The notes: generated from the letters alone by a model not told the origin. 64,000 nucleotides of DNA from Micrasema longulum (GCA_022494885.1 JAGVSM010002988.1:62001-126000); one strand, 5' to 3'. Shown: positions 10,351 to 22,514, counted from the first letter of the stretch. Program-made: numbers and translations.

Positions 10351-10650
10351 TTAGACCGATTCAATCCGCGTTATATGAATATTATAATTAGGAAACCATA
10401 TTATAGAATTAAATTCAAGCAAACTACGAACAAATGATTTATACAATGTAATTGCAATTTTCAGGCTTTTGAATGGCTTAGATATTCGCAAAATAAATCC
10501 ACAGATTTTGGACGCTTTCTTTGAAATGTGGTCAATGTGATGGTTGAATTTAAGTTTGTTATCAAAAAGTATCCGAAGATCTCGAATTGTTTCGACGTTC
10601 ATTAAATTTGTGTTATCGATTGAATAATTGAAAAACTTTGCCAAGTATCA
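10351..10650 (-). pseudogene. LINE (jockey/CR1-like) reverse transcriptase C-terminal fragment
   Basis: Minus strand encodes VETIRDLRILFDNKLKFNHH, IDHISKKASKICGFILR and LYKSFVRSLLEFNSIIW followed by IESV. This is the well-known 'DLGVxxDxxLxFxxHI...LYxSLVRSxLEYxSxIW' block of jockey/CR1 reverse transcriptases. Truncated at both ends, no catalytic residues in the fragment. Confidence 0.9.
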
Positions 10651-10654
10651 AATA

Positions 10655-11100
10655 CCATTATCCCCAGAAAACATTGCCGAAGCACCAAAAATAGAACGAC
10701 CACGTCAATACATTTCAGGTATTTAATTTCGCTCGATAATCAGTTTTCAAAAAATGATTAAGTATCGCCAAATTGTGCGAACCAGTAAATCTCTCATTAT
10801 AAATTTATTTAAGATAAATTGCAGAAACTGTTTCAGTTGTGTTTCGCTAATACGATACCATATCCAATAAACAGGAAACATAACTCAATATTAATAAGTT
10901 TCTATTCCGATCTTCCTTAATAAAGTTGTTATTTCGTTTTCAGATCGTCGGACGAGATAAAAGATTTTATCTGGGGGCCAAAAAGTGTAATATGAGTTAT
11001 TAGTGAATATTTAAAAGGATTTATCACAATTATTAGAAAGGTCAAAAAATGTGTTTATCTTAGCAATGCTATCTACATCCCAATCACTTGGATTTATTTC
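10655..11100. other. Intergenic, nothing recognised
   Basis: AT-rich, no supported feature. Confidence 0.4.
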
Positions 11101-11103
11101 TCA

Positions 11104-11275
11104 TTAAAATTTGGTAAGGTATTCAAAATACTTAGAGCATTATTAAAACTAGATATTTGATAATGTCCTTACAAGACGAAACGCGTCACATACATTAAAA
11201 AAATAATATAAGTGGAATTAAATCCAATAAACGTGTTTTATTATAAATACCTTGCCAAATTTTAATACGGAATAA
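11104..11275 (+). mobile_element. Penelope-like terminal repeat, family B
   Basis: A short left arm ATTAAAATTTGGTAAGGTATT (11104-11124) is inverted relative to AATACCTTGCCAAATTTTAA near 11,255. In between is a forward terminal repeat resembling the right end of the 27.8 kb element (AATGTCCTTACAAGACGAAA, ... CCAATAAACGTGTTTTATTA). Hammerhead-like motif at 11164-11188 without visible stem II. No ORF. Confidence 0.7.
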
Positions 11276-11999
11276 ATTATTACTTATTGTTTCTGTTTTT
11301 TTCATAAATTTTTAATTTATTTTATTTTAATTAATTATTTACGGACAGAGTCAGATACTACTAACGGGTGTTTTTTTTGTCTTGATGTCCTAAGTTATGA
11401 TATCCCGACTTGTCAAACTAATGAAAGTTTTTATTTCCAATGCATCACCTTAATTCAGAACTATCCTAAATCGCATACAAATCAATTTCGATTTTATTTA
11501 TTTATAATAACACAATCATTGTGTTATTTATGCAACAGATTTTGTTGTGAGGAAAGATCCCATTAAATGACTATATTTCTATCGATGGTCATTCCAGACC
11601 AAAACGTTTTTAACATTAAAATAGCTATTTTAAACAAGTATTGATTAAGATAAAAACATTGCTTACCGGTGAAAGGTTGTATTATCCCCTTTTCTATATT
11701 TTCCAGATCGATTTATGCCGTATCTTAGCGTACATATAGGCATTTTAGTAATTGCGAAGAGAAAAGTAGGCGGGGACTGCTCGCAACTTACTAAAGTCCG
11801 TTCTATCAAACATATTTATGACTGGCGATGCGTAAGCTGATTCTCGACAGTAGGTATATAAATTTATTTTGTCACAGCGCAAATTGGAATATGAAAGGAA
11901 ATTGGGATGGACTGACTTTCTGTAGATTTTTGGTTACTCTGGAAAGCCGCAGCAAAACTCCACACTGATAGTCTCTTCTTTGTCACATAAGTTTATTAT

Positions 12000-12420
12000 G
12001 ATTTAGTAAATAAATAAATATAAATTTATACATAAATCCATGTACAATATATATAAATATAAGGGCAGACATATTGCCTTAAAAATTAAAAACAAAGATT
12101 AACAAAATAAAAATATATGAAAAATTAACACTATACTATTAAGAGAGGAAAGGGGATGAGAAGGAAAAAAGAAGGATAAAGGAACAATTTAAATATTTAG
12201 ATAGTGACATTTCAATCTTGACTTAAATGTAAATAAAGAAAGGGCGTCTCTAACATTGGGTAGATTATTCCACAATCGAGCGGCTACTACTGTGAAAGAG
12301 GAGGCAAGAAAATTAGAGCGATGACAGTGTATTAAAGTTACTAGAACGAAGAGATAGTTCGTGTTGTGAAAGAGGTTGGAAGAGCTCTCTCAGATTAACA
12401 GGCAAAGTCGGATTATTTAA
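12000..12420 (-). pseudogene. 3' end of a jockey-like LINE
   Basis: Minus-strand homologue of the 39.2-39.65 kb LINE. Shared blocks include the region encoding ...VVAARLWNNLPNVRDA (AT 12,240-12,300), SQDxNVTI-type C-terminus, a pyrimidine-rich CCTTTCCTCTC stretch, and a 3' UTR with AAGGCAATATGTCTGCCC. Another copy of the UTR is at 45.05-45.29 kb. Confidence 0.75.
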
Positions 12421-12424
12421 AATA

Positions 12425-12770
12425 TTTATTTATTTATTTTAAAGATCACAGATCATAACAGTCGACAATGATATAAAAACATTTTTTTTAAATACAGTTT
12501 AAAGACAGACCAGCAAAGTTTCTAAATAAAAATCATACATTTTATTAAATTGTGTTACAACAAAAGGATGCGTTTATGTGTATTTGTATGAAAGTAAGTG
12601 TAGATGTGTGTTTATGTGTATTAGTGTGGGAGTAAGTGTTCAGGTGTGTGCATCATTTAATAGTAAGTGGAATCGTATCACAGCAAGAAATAATAAGTCT
12701 TAATTTATTTTTAAATAAATTAAGGGGCATGTAAAATATATCAATAGATGAAAAAAAAACATATATTGTG
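12425..12770 (-). repeat. LINE-3'-UTR-like repeat, inverted partner at 15.46-15.78 kb
   Basis: Contains GACCAGCAAAGTTTCTAAAT, TTGTTACAACAAAAGGATG-like sequence, GT-rich tract GTGTATTAGTGTGGGAGTAA and GTGGAATCGTATCACAGCAA. All recur inverted at 15.46-15.78 kb, and parts recur at 55.38-55.43 and 55.92-56.03 kb. TAAATAA-rich end suggests a retroelement tail. Confidence 0.7.
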
Positions 12771-12774
12771 AAGA

Positions 12775-13600
12775 AGTGATAGAATGTGAATGTTTCTTCT
12801 ATGGCTGATACTGAGCCAGTGTAGTTGCGTGCGATACTCGGTTATGTGGTCAAATTTGCTAAGATCAAAAATGTAACATATACAAATATTCAAATTAATT
12901 GTATTTTTAATTTTACGCGATGCGGTATACCGAAATCGATTTGGCGATTTACGTGTATGTTAGTCGAGTTTTAAGCGGACACTTACCCCAGGTGACAAAA
13001 TAATAAACTAAATAGTTTTTGGAACTTTATACAGATTTATACAGATTCATACAGATTCAAGTTGGTGAGAGAAAAGGAGACAGGTATAGGAATTTATTTA
13101 CTCTGTGACACATTTGGGCTATTATAGCGTGTGAGCTCGCCAATATATGACAGTAAACATTTTATTGTCTTTGAATTTCCTAGAGTTTTAACCATCGAAA
13201 ACAAAAGAAGATTGCAAATCAAATCAACAGACAATGGAAATTTGATGTGTATTATTTTAATAGATTGTTTATAACAGAAGAATACATAGAGAAATTTGCA
13301 TTTTTATTTTTGGTAATAAAAACAGTCTAGTAAATTCGAAAAATAAAAATACGCTTTATATTAACAATATTAATTAAAATGCAAAAATAACATTGAATAC
13401 TTGAAAAATAAATATCATTGAGTGTTACAAACATAATTTAAAAAACGGATAACGATTAAAAGTAAAAACTATCTTTAGTTTAATTCTTATGGCGATAAAT
13501 ACATAAACATTATAAAACAGGAATTATACAAATACAAAAATAATATTGTAACTAGGCGGCTACCTACACGGTTAAATTTCGAAACACCACGCAATTTCTT
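12775..13600. other. Intergenic, nothing recognised
   Basis: AT-rich; ATACAGATTTATACAGATTC short triplication near 13,030. Confidence 0.4.
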
Positions 13601-13604
13601 ATCT

Positions 13605-14065
13605 CGGCTACGCTATGTAAAATGAAAAAAAAAAAAAATAATAATAATTTCATCACGTCATGAAGTCGCCCCTGGGTAGCGCCTGCTAACGTCAATCAAC
13701 AAAAACATCCTCGTTTTAATTACAATATTTCGGCTACGCCATGAATCTCTTTTTTAAAAATAATTTCTCACGTCACAAAGTCGCCCCTGGGTAGCGCCTG
13801 CTAACGTCAATCGACAAAAACATCCTCGTTTTAATTCCAATATTTCGGCTACGCCATGAATCTCCTTTTTTAAATAATTTCTCACGTCACAAAGTCGCCC
13901 CTGGTTAGCGCCTGCTAACGTCAATCAACAAAACATCCTCGTTTTTATAACAGTATTTCGGCTACGCCATGAATTTCTTATAAAAATGTCAAAACATCAC
14001 AAAGCCACTCTTTGAGTGTCGCTACTGACATCATTTACAAAAACATAATTATTTGTGCTTTTTTC
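13605..14065. repeat. Tandem array, about 4 units of 106-126 bp
   Basis: The landmark CGGCTACGC starts units at 13605, 13731, 13846 and 13959, with a decayed fifth at about 14065. Each unit also has CACGTCA, AGTCGCCCCTGGGTAGCGCC, TGCTAACGTCAATCAAC and ACATCCTCGTTTT. Units are highly similar and GC-richer than the surroundings. No coding frame is kept, because the period is variable. Confidence 0.9.
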
Positions 14066-14825
14066 AGGTACGCAACATTTTTTTTAAATGCACCTACCTA
14101 ACCGATAAAATACTATTAGTAATTAAACCAAGGTGGGCTTTAAAGTTCCGTATGGCCAAATAATATTATTTATTATTAGAATATTATTGACATGTAGTTC
14201 AAGCATTGCTGCATTCACGTTGCTTTACTTCTGAGAGCTCAACTGCTATGTTTTTCTATGGTTATGTTTAATGTCATCTGTCATGTATTGGAGAGCTCAC
14301 AGGCTATACTTACGCCACACATTTTTAAAACGGCCTAACCAATGACAAATGGCTGCAGGTTGAGGGAACATATATTTGAACGCTCATGTTTACTCTAGTT
14401 ATATACCTCAATGGAGAAAAGTGGTATGTTTATACACGGATAACTTAATTTTGGCTATAGTGGCGCACCTGTCACTTGGCTTTTTATCGTCGACTTCTTT
14501 ATAGCTCTATGGGCGTTAAAATATGCTAATAAATAAAATAACGAATGATTGTTACACTTGAACCAGCTAATGACAGGTCCATATATCGGTCAACGATTTA
14601 TTGAGTAATGTTTTCAACATCTTCCGAAGATTCATCTAATGGTAATTAGCTCAATTAATGTATCGAATTATGCACGATAATAAATATTGCATAGCACAAA
14701 TAATATACCTTCCGTCACTGCCGGACTTTCTCCGATAGCACATAAACTACCGGTAAATATTTGCTGGTCATTTTAACACGGTATTGTTAATAATCACGCA
14801 AAACTCATTTAATTATAAAAAATAT
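14066..14825. other. Intergenic with a short foldback-family fragment
   Basis: Only TTGAACCAGCTAATGACAGG near 14,560 is recognised; it matches the interior of the foldback family. Confidence 0.4.
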
Positions 14826-14959
14826 TTAATTGTTATCTGTTAATTGCACGCACCAACTGTGAGTGCAAAATTGTACAATGAGTTGCGTAGTGAAATAAAT
14901 GAAGCAATGTTATTTTAATAAATTTACAATCAATAGAAAAAAACCTATCGAGAGAAAAT

Positions 14960-15420
14960 TCAGGCTTACGGGAAATTAAATACATAAAATATTTTAAAAA
15001 GGTAAAAATTAGAGCATTAAATTGTTTTATAAAGTTTCTTGAAAATGTACGAAAAATATAATATTAAAAAAAAAAAAAAAAAACGCACTACTTTGAATGA
15101 CGTCACCAGTTCATATGAATCAACCTATGATATTTACTTATTTATTTATTTATACTTTTACATTGTTTGTAATCTTTTTTTTGTACAGAATAATGTTCCC
15201 TCACTGGGGGGGTGTCCCGTGCCGAGGGAAACATTATATAAGAGCTATGGAAGATTTGGGGTCTGCTTGCCGTTTCTGGACCAATGAGAAGAACCGAATG
15301 AGAATAAGCGGAAATGAACCTTTGACGTCACACACGTAGTTATTTCAAAAATACAAAACTTTAAAAAAATCGTATCGCTGGTAATATAATACTTAAAAAA
15401 ATATTATTTAAAGTTTTTGG
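14960..15420 (+). repeat. Non-autonomous repeat family M, with nested insertion
   Basis: Shares GGGAAATTAAATACA, AGAGCATTAAATTGT, AGTTTCTTGAAAATGTACG and the downstream ACCAATGAGAAGAACCGAAT/ACAAAACTTTAAAAA blocks with 56.44-56.76 kb; weaker copies at 25.33-25.64 and 34.9-35.04 kb. At about 15,185-15,232 a small palindromic unit (AATGTTCCCTC ... GAGGGAAACATT) interrupts it. Class unknown. Confidence 0.6.
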
Positions 15421-15459
15421 TTAGTCTAATAACAAATAAATGCTAACTAAAATGCTTTT

Positions 15460-15780
15460 TTTTCATCTATTGATATATTTAACCCGCCCCTTAGTTTATT
15501 TAAAAATTAAGTAAGACTCATTCTTTCTGACTGCGATACGATCCCACTTGCTATTTAATGATGCTCACGCTTATACACACCTGAATACTTACTCCCACTT
15601 AAACACACCTCTATACTTACTCTCATACCGATACACATAAAAACACCCTTTTGTTGTACCACAATTTAATATGCATGATTTTTATTTGGAAACTTCGCTG
15701 GTCTGTCTTTAAACCGTATCTTTTTTATGTTATTATATCATTGTCGACTGTTTGTTTCTGTAAAATAAATAAATAAAAAT
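15460..15780 (+). repeat. LINE-3'-UTR-like repeat, inverted partner at 12.43-12.77 kb
   Basis: Plus-strand copy of the 12.4 kb unit: CTGCGATACGATCCCACTTG, repeated ACACACCT-type tract, ACTTCGCTGGTCTGTCTTTA, CATTGTCGACTGTTTG, and a final (AAAT)n tail (AAATAAATAAATAAA) typical of a retroelement 3' end. Confidence 0.75.
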
Positions 15781-15784
15781 ATGG

Positions 15785-16365
15785 AAACTACTGAACTGTT
15801 CTCATTTAAATATGTTATTGTCATGAAATTACACGGTGATTGTTGAGATTTTTTTCGCAAAAATTGCGATGTTTTAATTATCCACAATAATTATTTGAAG
15901 AAAGGTAAATAATAATTCATCTCGAAACATAAAAAAATGATTACTGTAATTTAATCTAAATTACTATATTATATTACAAACTAATTAATATAAATTAAAA
16001 TTGATCTCAGATAGCCAAAATTTATCGCATTTCGGTTTAAGTGGCTTCGATTCTTTATTGAATATATTGCATTATTTCATTGGAATTATTTTAAGCACGT
16101 ACGTCGCAAATGCAAAGAAAATCCAAAGACATGATAATTTACCTGGTAATTAACCGCTGTTTTATTTGGCTTGAAAGTTTGCGACAAAATCTCGTTCTCC
16201 GATAACACGTACAACTTAATTTACGCGATTTATATATTGTTTACCTATACAATATATAATATTCGCATTAATGAGATGGTTAACTGGTTTTTTTTATTTG
16301 TTAATAGACTGTCAAATTAAGCCATTGAAAAAAATGTTTTGTTTTTGGTTTTGTATTTCTAAAAC
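15785..16365. other. Intergenic, nothing recognised
   Basis: AT-rich, no supported feature. Confidence 0.4.
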
Positions 16366-16369
16366 TTTC

Positions 16370-17100
16370 TTTTATTTAGGAAACATACAGTACATTTACA
16401 AAGTTTAATATTTTACACAATTAGACTTAATTCTAATGGACCAGTGAAGTTTCCATATTGTAAAGCAATTATATGTAAGGTTAATTATGAAAGTATAAAA
16501 AATAAAAGGAAAAAAAAACATAAATGAAAGTCGTTTAAAAATTAAAATTTAAGTAAAAATATATTTTTATTATTTATTTATTTTATTTTTATTTTATTAG
16601 GGAAATCAACAGTTCTACATACATATTTTTAGTAAACAAACAGATTTAGTGTATAAACTCAGAACTAATAACAGATTTCCACATAGTATACAAAGTTAGT
16701 AAAGAAAATATATTACATATCAAATAAATACATACAATTTATGCATATAAAAATGTTATTTTCATGTACTCAATAATCAAAGATTTTTTAAATATTTATT
16801 TTAAGAACAGTAAGTTACTGTAAATTGGGCGGGATAAGGACAAAAATGCTTGAAGAGAGGATAAGGAGGGGAGGGGAGATGTACATATTTATTATTATAA
16901 TGTCTACTAAGTTACATAATACATTTTTAGTGTAAATTTTAAATCTGACAGAGTGATGTTTGTATAATCTATATTTTTAAATTTTTTATTGTACATTGAA
17001 AAAGTCCTACGAAAAAAAGCATTTTTAACATACGATGTTTTACTTATTGGTACATGAAACAGGTGGTACCGTCTACAAATCCTGGCTGGCACTGGCACTC
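16370..17100 (-). pseudogene. LINE 3' region, reverse transcriptase C-terminus plus UTR
   Basis: Minus strand 16907-17098 encodes ICRRYHLFHVPISKTSYVKN and FSMYNKKFKNIDYTNI, the same family as the 51.2 kb fragment (LFHIPKCRTNSSKNATINRI). Further left are UTR-like blocks shared with 44.66-44.83 kb (AATGGACCAGTGAAGTTTCC) and 3' (AAATA)n tracts. Possibly two adjacent truncated insertions. Confidence 0.65.
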
Positions 17101-17104
17101 ACAA

Positions 17105-18330
17105 TTATGTTTTATTTTTGATAGATATCTGAATCGGGGTGTCTTTAAAACTGCAAAATGCCTTGAAAAGGTTGCTCTGATTTGCCCGATCGGACTTAAT
17201 TCTCCTGGTCTGCTAACGAGCCAATAAAATGACTATCCCGTCAAAATTGGGAAAATTAGATTGAAGTTACGAACAAATTAACAATATATATATATAGATT
17301 GAGGTGCACTGACGTTCATAGGGACATTGAAAGGAGTAAATGTAAATTCGAATTCCGCAAATCTTTTATAAGCAATCAAATTTAAGTTCCATAAAACGAA
17401 AGCCAATTTTATTTATTGTTAGCAAGTGGAAATATGTAATGAGCTATTTTTGAGCTCGAAAAATTTTCATTATTGACCAGAGTAATTCTAATTGCACCTG
17501 AAAACTTGGTCCCATTGAAAATTCAGTTGGCGGATTTTGGTGTTTTGCATCTGGGTAAGCGGAGGGAACTTTCAGTTTGATTGAAGTACGTAATTAATGT
17601 ATCAAAATAGCAGCACAGACATGTTTGAATTCCTATAATACAGTTATATGTAGATTTTTAACATATAAGCCAGTAATATTCAATGATCCCTGTAAATGCG
17701 TAGACTTCTATGTCACGTACGTTTCTGTCAAGATGTCGAAAATGCAATACATTTTTCAACGTTTACGGACAACGTGAAAGAAAATACACAACAGGTCCCG
17801 TTTACCTCAATTAAATGGGACATATGAGGTTTCAATTAAAGGAAAATTCAGTTCAACCGGAAAATATGTACATAGCAAAAATGTTTGACATAAAATAAAT
17901 AAAAATATCCAATTTCTAAAAACATTTAAAAAAAATTCTGCCATGATGAAATATTATTAAATATAGAACTAAATAAGAGAAAGTAAAAAAAATATGATAT
18001 TTTCTTTCGCTTCAAATGAGAAGAACGTTTATTTTCAGCTATTTGGTAATACAAAAAGTATTTCGGTGATTCAGTTGATCCGGAAATTCGGTTAAACGGG
18101 ATTCGGCTAAATGGGACCGTTGTGTATACTTACTATATTCAAAATATAATTCAGCAATTTGCGTACTTTTTACCATATCCCGACTAATATGCCTTACTTT
18201 ATATTTTGTTAGGAAAACTAGGTACAATATATTAGTCTATTTAAGGGTAAATATAAATCGCACAAATAAAAGTTATCACAACTGTTAGTTATTTGATCTT
18301 AGTGAATCTTTTTGACCGAATTTAGAATCC
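17105..18330. other. Intergenic, nothing recognised
   Basis: No supported feature; the 62-codon frame at 18039-18227 looks like chance. Confidence 0.4.
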
Positions 18331-18334
18331 AACA

Positions 18335-18625
18335 ATTTTAAGTATGTCAAAATGCTTGCAGACTGGCTAGATTTCCTCCCTAGGCAGTTGTTTTTATGTA
18401 ATTTTGTTGCAAAAGAGAGGGAGAACATTTTCAAGTAGGGAGTATGGAAGTCTAGGCATTTACAGGGCTTATGGCCTTTCATTGGCTGGTTTGAGTGATC
18501 ACTATACACACGATGTAACATTCACCATTCTGCCTATGTTTGAACATCCACATCCCTGTAAATGCCTAGACTTCCATATTCCCTTCTCAAAAATGTTTTC
18601 CCTCTCCGTTGTAACAAATTTAGAA
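18335..18625. repeat. Foldback/MITE-like element, copy 2
   Basis: Outer end TGCTTGCAGACTGGCTAGAT, arm GAAGTCTAGGCATTTACAGG, centre TGTAACATTCACCATTCTGC, and inverted arm CCTGTAAATGCCTAGACTTC, then TTCCCTCTCCGTTG. Arms are 18405-18470 and 18550-18615. Same family as copy 1. Confidence 0.8.
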
Positions 18626-18629
18626 TTAG

Positions 18630-19100
18630 GAATCGCTTAAAAATAATCGCGCAAATCGAGGGTGAGATTAATTTTTATTTATTTCGAGCGCTCGAAAGTA
18701 TTACTGGGACCCGATAATCTATCTTAATATGGAAAGGTTTATTTTATGCATGTATTTATTCGCATACAAGAACGGCCTTCAAACGGCTTTGGGAGGTTCT
18801 TCAACTTATCGCTACTTTCATTTTTGCGACAAAAAAAGAGCAAGCCATAATAGAAGATTTAGATTATTAATAATAATAATTAGATCTTCTTGATTTAATC
18901 TGCTCTTAAATTATTATTATACTCACTATGAACTGCTCAAGATGTCAGTGGCGAATTCGGAAAGAATTTCGCAATCTTTTTAAGTGAGTTTGTGAACGGT
19001 GGATTTTGTTCTATTTTGCCTAGCCTAAAAAAATTAAAAGCAAACCCTATTTTTAAACTAAATCAACCCACGAAATGCACTTAAATTTTGGCGCAAAATT
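18630..19100. other. Intergenic, nothing recognised
   Basis: No supported feature. Confidence 0.4.
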
Positions 19101-19104
19101 ATTA

Positions 19105-19690
19105 AAAATAATAATATCTAATTTGTGATTTATCGTTGTTGTTTTTATAATATTCATTATTATTATTTGTTATTATATGCAGACAGCTTTTGCTGGTGTG
19201 GCCATATCTTGTGTACCAATTTTTATCTGCGTTGTTCTTCTTTAAAAAACTATCCAAACGGTTTTTGAACTGGCTGACCGAAATGTCATGGACTACTAGC
19301 CATTGCAATTTATTCCAGTCTGAAACTACCCAGCTGGAAAGGAAGTTTTTCTAGGGATTTGGGTTGAATTGGAGACGATAGAGCTTCCAGTTATGACTGC
19401 GTAAATTCTTGTGCAGAGAGAGAAGGCGGCCATGGTAATCATTTAGTATCTTATACATTTCTATCAAGTCCCCCCTCTTTTGTAGTTTTTTACGTAAGTC
19501 CTAGTAGGCATCTTTTTAAGTAATTTTGGGATTTTCGTAACATTTATTTGAACTTTTTCCAGTATCTCGATGTCTTTAGTAAAGAAGGCACAACATACTC
19601 CAATATATGTCTTACGTAGATCTTGTATATTTGAAGGAATATCTCTGGAGTAATATTTTGAATTGAATTGTTGCGATATGTTAATTTCCC
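19105..19690 (-). pseudogene. CR1-like LINE reverse transcriptase C-terminal fragment
   Basis: Minus strand encodes KRGDLIEMYKILNDYHGRLL, then LHKNLRSHNWKLYRL (one stop), FLSSWVVSDWNKLQWLVVHD and SVSQFKNRLDSFL. The order 'RRGDLIxxYKIL ... LRxHxxKLxR ... FxxxRVVxxWNxLPxxVVxxxSxxxFKxxLD' is the standard C-terminus of CR1/L2-type LINEs. Stops and loss of the palm domain make it dead. An AATAATAAT-rich tail ends the 3' side. Confidence 0.9.
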
Positions 19691-19754
19691 TTTTTAATTT
19701 TATTCAGACACGGTAGTGTGCAAAATTATCACTTGATAAACCATCCGATGATGT

Positions 19755-20085
19755 AAATTCTATAAATGCCTAGATTAGACATTATCTACAAAATCAAGAA
19801 AGGAGCTCTGCGCTGGTTTGGACATGTAGAGCGAATGGACAGCGAAAGAACGGCCAAGAATATTTACGATGCGAACGTTGATGGATGCAGAAATAGAGGA
19901 AGACCGACAAAGACATAGCATGACCAAATCCGACAAATACTTGAAGATGGGCATGTCAAAAGTCGGAATAATCGGCGCGCGTGCATGAGAAGATGTATGA
20001 ATGTAGAGGAAGCGAGATATGTATGCAAATATAGAGTGATATGGCGTTTTATCTTCTCTGCCTACCCCTACGGTGAAACAGCGTG
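19755..20085 (+). pseudogene. LINE reverse transcriptase C-terminal fragment
   Basis: Plus strand reads KSKKGALRWFGHVERMDSER, AKNIYDANVDGCRNRGRPTK, a stop, then HDQIRQILEDGH...VEEARYV. This is the LRWFGHVERM...RGRPxxxW signature of LINE C-termini. Related decayed copies lie at 29.74-30.21 (+) and 31.09-31.44 (-), and all three end with CTGCCTACCCCTACxGTGAAA-like 3' sequence where the end is present. Confidence 0.9.
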
Positions 20086-20509
20086 ATGTTTTTTTTTGTT
20101 TGTTTGAAATGCCTAGATTTCCATATTCGATTTTTTAAAGGGTCTTCATTTTCGGTGTCCGGGCTGAAAAAGAATATACTCGTGTACTGTTCTGTGTGTG
20201 AAATTGAACGAAAACCCCGAACGATCTTTTTATAGGTGGTTCTACAATGCAGTATTTCATTATCCTAAAAATGACCCAGACAGTTAGCAATTGGAGTACC
20301 GATGCAGTTTTTTATGCACCACAGGGTGCAAATAGTGATGATGACGATTATAAACTGTCGAGGAAGACAAATCCAGTACTTTCGTAAAAAATAATTTAAA
20401 ATACTCGAAACATTGTTGATTTTCTTCATCATTTGTTTCCTTAATTTTTAACTTGGTCTAAAATGAGTAACTCTTTCAGGTAAAATGAAAAAATCGAGTG
20501 GAGATTACT

Positions 20510-20750
20510 CCGACTAATTGTGGAGTGTTTGGCGCATTCGCATACTGTTCTTGAGGTCCTGGGTTCGATTCCTAGCAGCACGGAGGAGAAATATTGATTT
20601 TAAAAGTTGTTGAAATAGTATTTTTTTATTGTCCGTGGACTGGCACCTGAAGCGTGTGACTGATCACTTAACCGATGATTCAAATACTTTTTGGTTTACT
20701 TATGCAGTGGCCCACGCACCACTGTGTGTGCAAAGGGGAACGATGATGAT
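20510..20750 (+). mobile_element. tRNA-derived SINE, family 1
   Basis: tRNA-like head with B-box GGGTTCGATTCC at about 20,561, anticodon-arm region TTCGCATACTGTTCTTGAGG, then body GACTGGCACCTGAAGCGTGT, GACTGATCACTTAACCGATG, TGCAGTGGCCCACGCACCAC. The acceptor stem is not complementary, so it is a SINE head rather than a tRNA gene. Confidence 0.85.
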
Positions 20751-20754
20751 CATG

Positions 20755-22295
20755 ATGGAAGTTTAGATTTTTTCTAAGACTTTCTAGGTTCTTCGTACAA
20801 GGTTCATTGTTACAAATATTTTTATGAGGAATTGCAAAAAAATAAAGAGCTATTTGAAATAATATTTTACAAACTTATTTAAGCAATGTCTGGGTCAATA
20901 CTTGGCAGTGACAAAGTTATCTCCGAACATTGCAAAAAACACGATCAAAAGAAAATATGTCGCACTAAGTAGCCGCGTTCAGATTGTTTTAATACAAACA
21001 GGTTCGATAGCCGAATCGGCCATTACTTTTATCAACAAATCTTTAGGTAGTCGAACATTTTTTTGAGCCCGCAAAGTCGTGTTTCCTGTCACAATATAAA
21101 GCTAGAGAATTAAATATATCAACTGCTTAATTGAATCAGTTCGACGCCGTTATTTCTTGTTTTATTGGGTACGTTTTCATTGGTGAAATTCATGACAAAT
21201 TACGATAAGATTATCATTATTTTTGTGTCCGTTGTATCTTAAACTATTACGGAAACGAATAATTAATATGGTATTATTTAAATTATTTGAAATAAAATAA
21301 ATTGTCACTCTATCAAATTAATATGCCTTTAATTCCAAAATATTTCTCTCCTTTTAATAAACTGCGCTAGTTGCCTTAAAATTTAAGGTAAAATGTTTAC
21401 AATGTAACGATTAATTTTACTGAAATTAAGGGTGTTATATTTAAAACTCTGAGCTCATATTATTTTACTCGCAGTTTCATGCACTGGAGTAAATATTCTA
21501 TTTGAAACGAGATCTTATTTTCACATTAATTTGGTCTTAACCTATTGTGGACATCGCCAGAAGCCTACTGAGCATAAGACCCGTTTAATTTTCAATTAAA
21601 TATACGGCGTATTTACCTTAAGTCTTGTGTGGCTGTGATGTCAAACTAATCTACATTCGATACAAGACATGATTTATTTTTTTGCTCCACAATAGGTCAG
21701 GAGGCCTAATTATAGTGGTAAATTACAATATAGAACACCCAGGATTGAGAAAAATCTTTTTAAATTTTATTATTTGATATTTATTTATAAACGCTAACTG
21801 ATTTTTATGATTACACACATTTAATAAAATATATTTTTCTTTTTAAGTTCATATTCTACTGTTGATAATAATATTTGTAACATTAACTGTATTTTGTAAA
21901 TAAAGATGTGTGTTAATTGTGTGCCTGTGTTGATAAATGTATAATTTTGTGTTTTTATTTTTAAAAATTTAGTGTTATTTTTTCTCAATTTTTAAAATTA
22001 AAGTCTTGCATTTTTTGTTTCTTTTTTATGTTATTTTGTAAACTTGCCAAACACAAGAGCCAGACTCTTTTTTGGCAAGTTTAACCTTAAGTGTTCCATT
22101 TTTTACTGAATGTATTGTTTATTTATGCTAATAAAGGTTTTAATTTAAAAAAAAAAAAAAAAACACACAAAAAAAATCTCTTGTAAAGGTTGTCTGAATC
22201 TTTTATTTAGTTTTGTCTGGTAGTTTATTGTATTGTTTCAGTCCCTGGTTTGTTAGTCTCGACTGTCCTTGTCTCGTTTTAGAAAGCTGTAAATT
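20755..22295. other. Intergenic, nothing recognised
   Basis: Ends with poly(A) tract near 22,148-22,163, possibly a retroelement tail whose body I cannot identify. TTTGGCAAGTTT/AAACTTGCCAAA form a small inverted pair near 22,040-22,080. Confidence 0.4.
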
Positions 22296-22301
22296 CTACA
22301 T

Positions 22302-22420
22302 CGGCCTCGTAGTGTAATTATCAGCGCGTTTGCCTACCATGCAAAAGGTCTCGGGTTCGATTCCCGACATGGTTGATATGAAATATTAATTTAAAACGGT
22401 GTTTTCAGAATATAAGGAGA
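22302..22420 (+). mobile_element. tRNA-derived SINE, family 1 (3'-truncated)
   Basis: Best tRNA-like head of the family: GGCCTCGTAGTGTAATTATC (A box), CCTACCATGC, CTCGGGTTCGATTCCCGACA (B box), then TGGTTGATATGAAATATT as in the 49.3 kb copy. The 5' GGCCTCG cannot pair with the 3' end, so it is not an intact tRNA. Confidence 0.8.
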
Positions 22421-22514
22421 CTACCTCCGTTGTTGTATTATTTGTAATCTACACATTTTCACACCGGATTTGGAAATTACAACCGCATAAATAAAGGTTT
22501 CAGCTTTTTAACTT

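Noticed and set aside
13605..14065. CRISPR-like array
   Set aside because: Eukaryotic context, units of over 100 bp that are similar along their full length; a minisatellite, not repeat-spacer.
22302..22373. tRNA gene candidate
   Set aside because: A and B boxes are good but the acceptor stem does not pair and the 3' side continues as SINE family 1.
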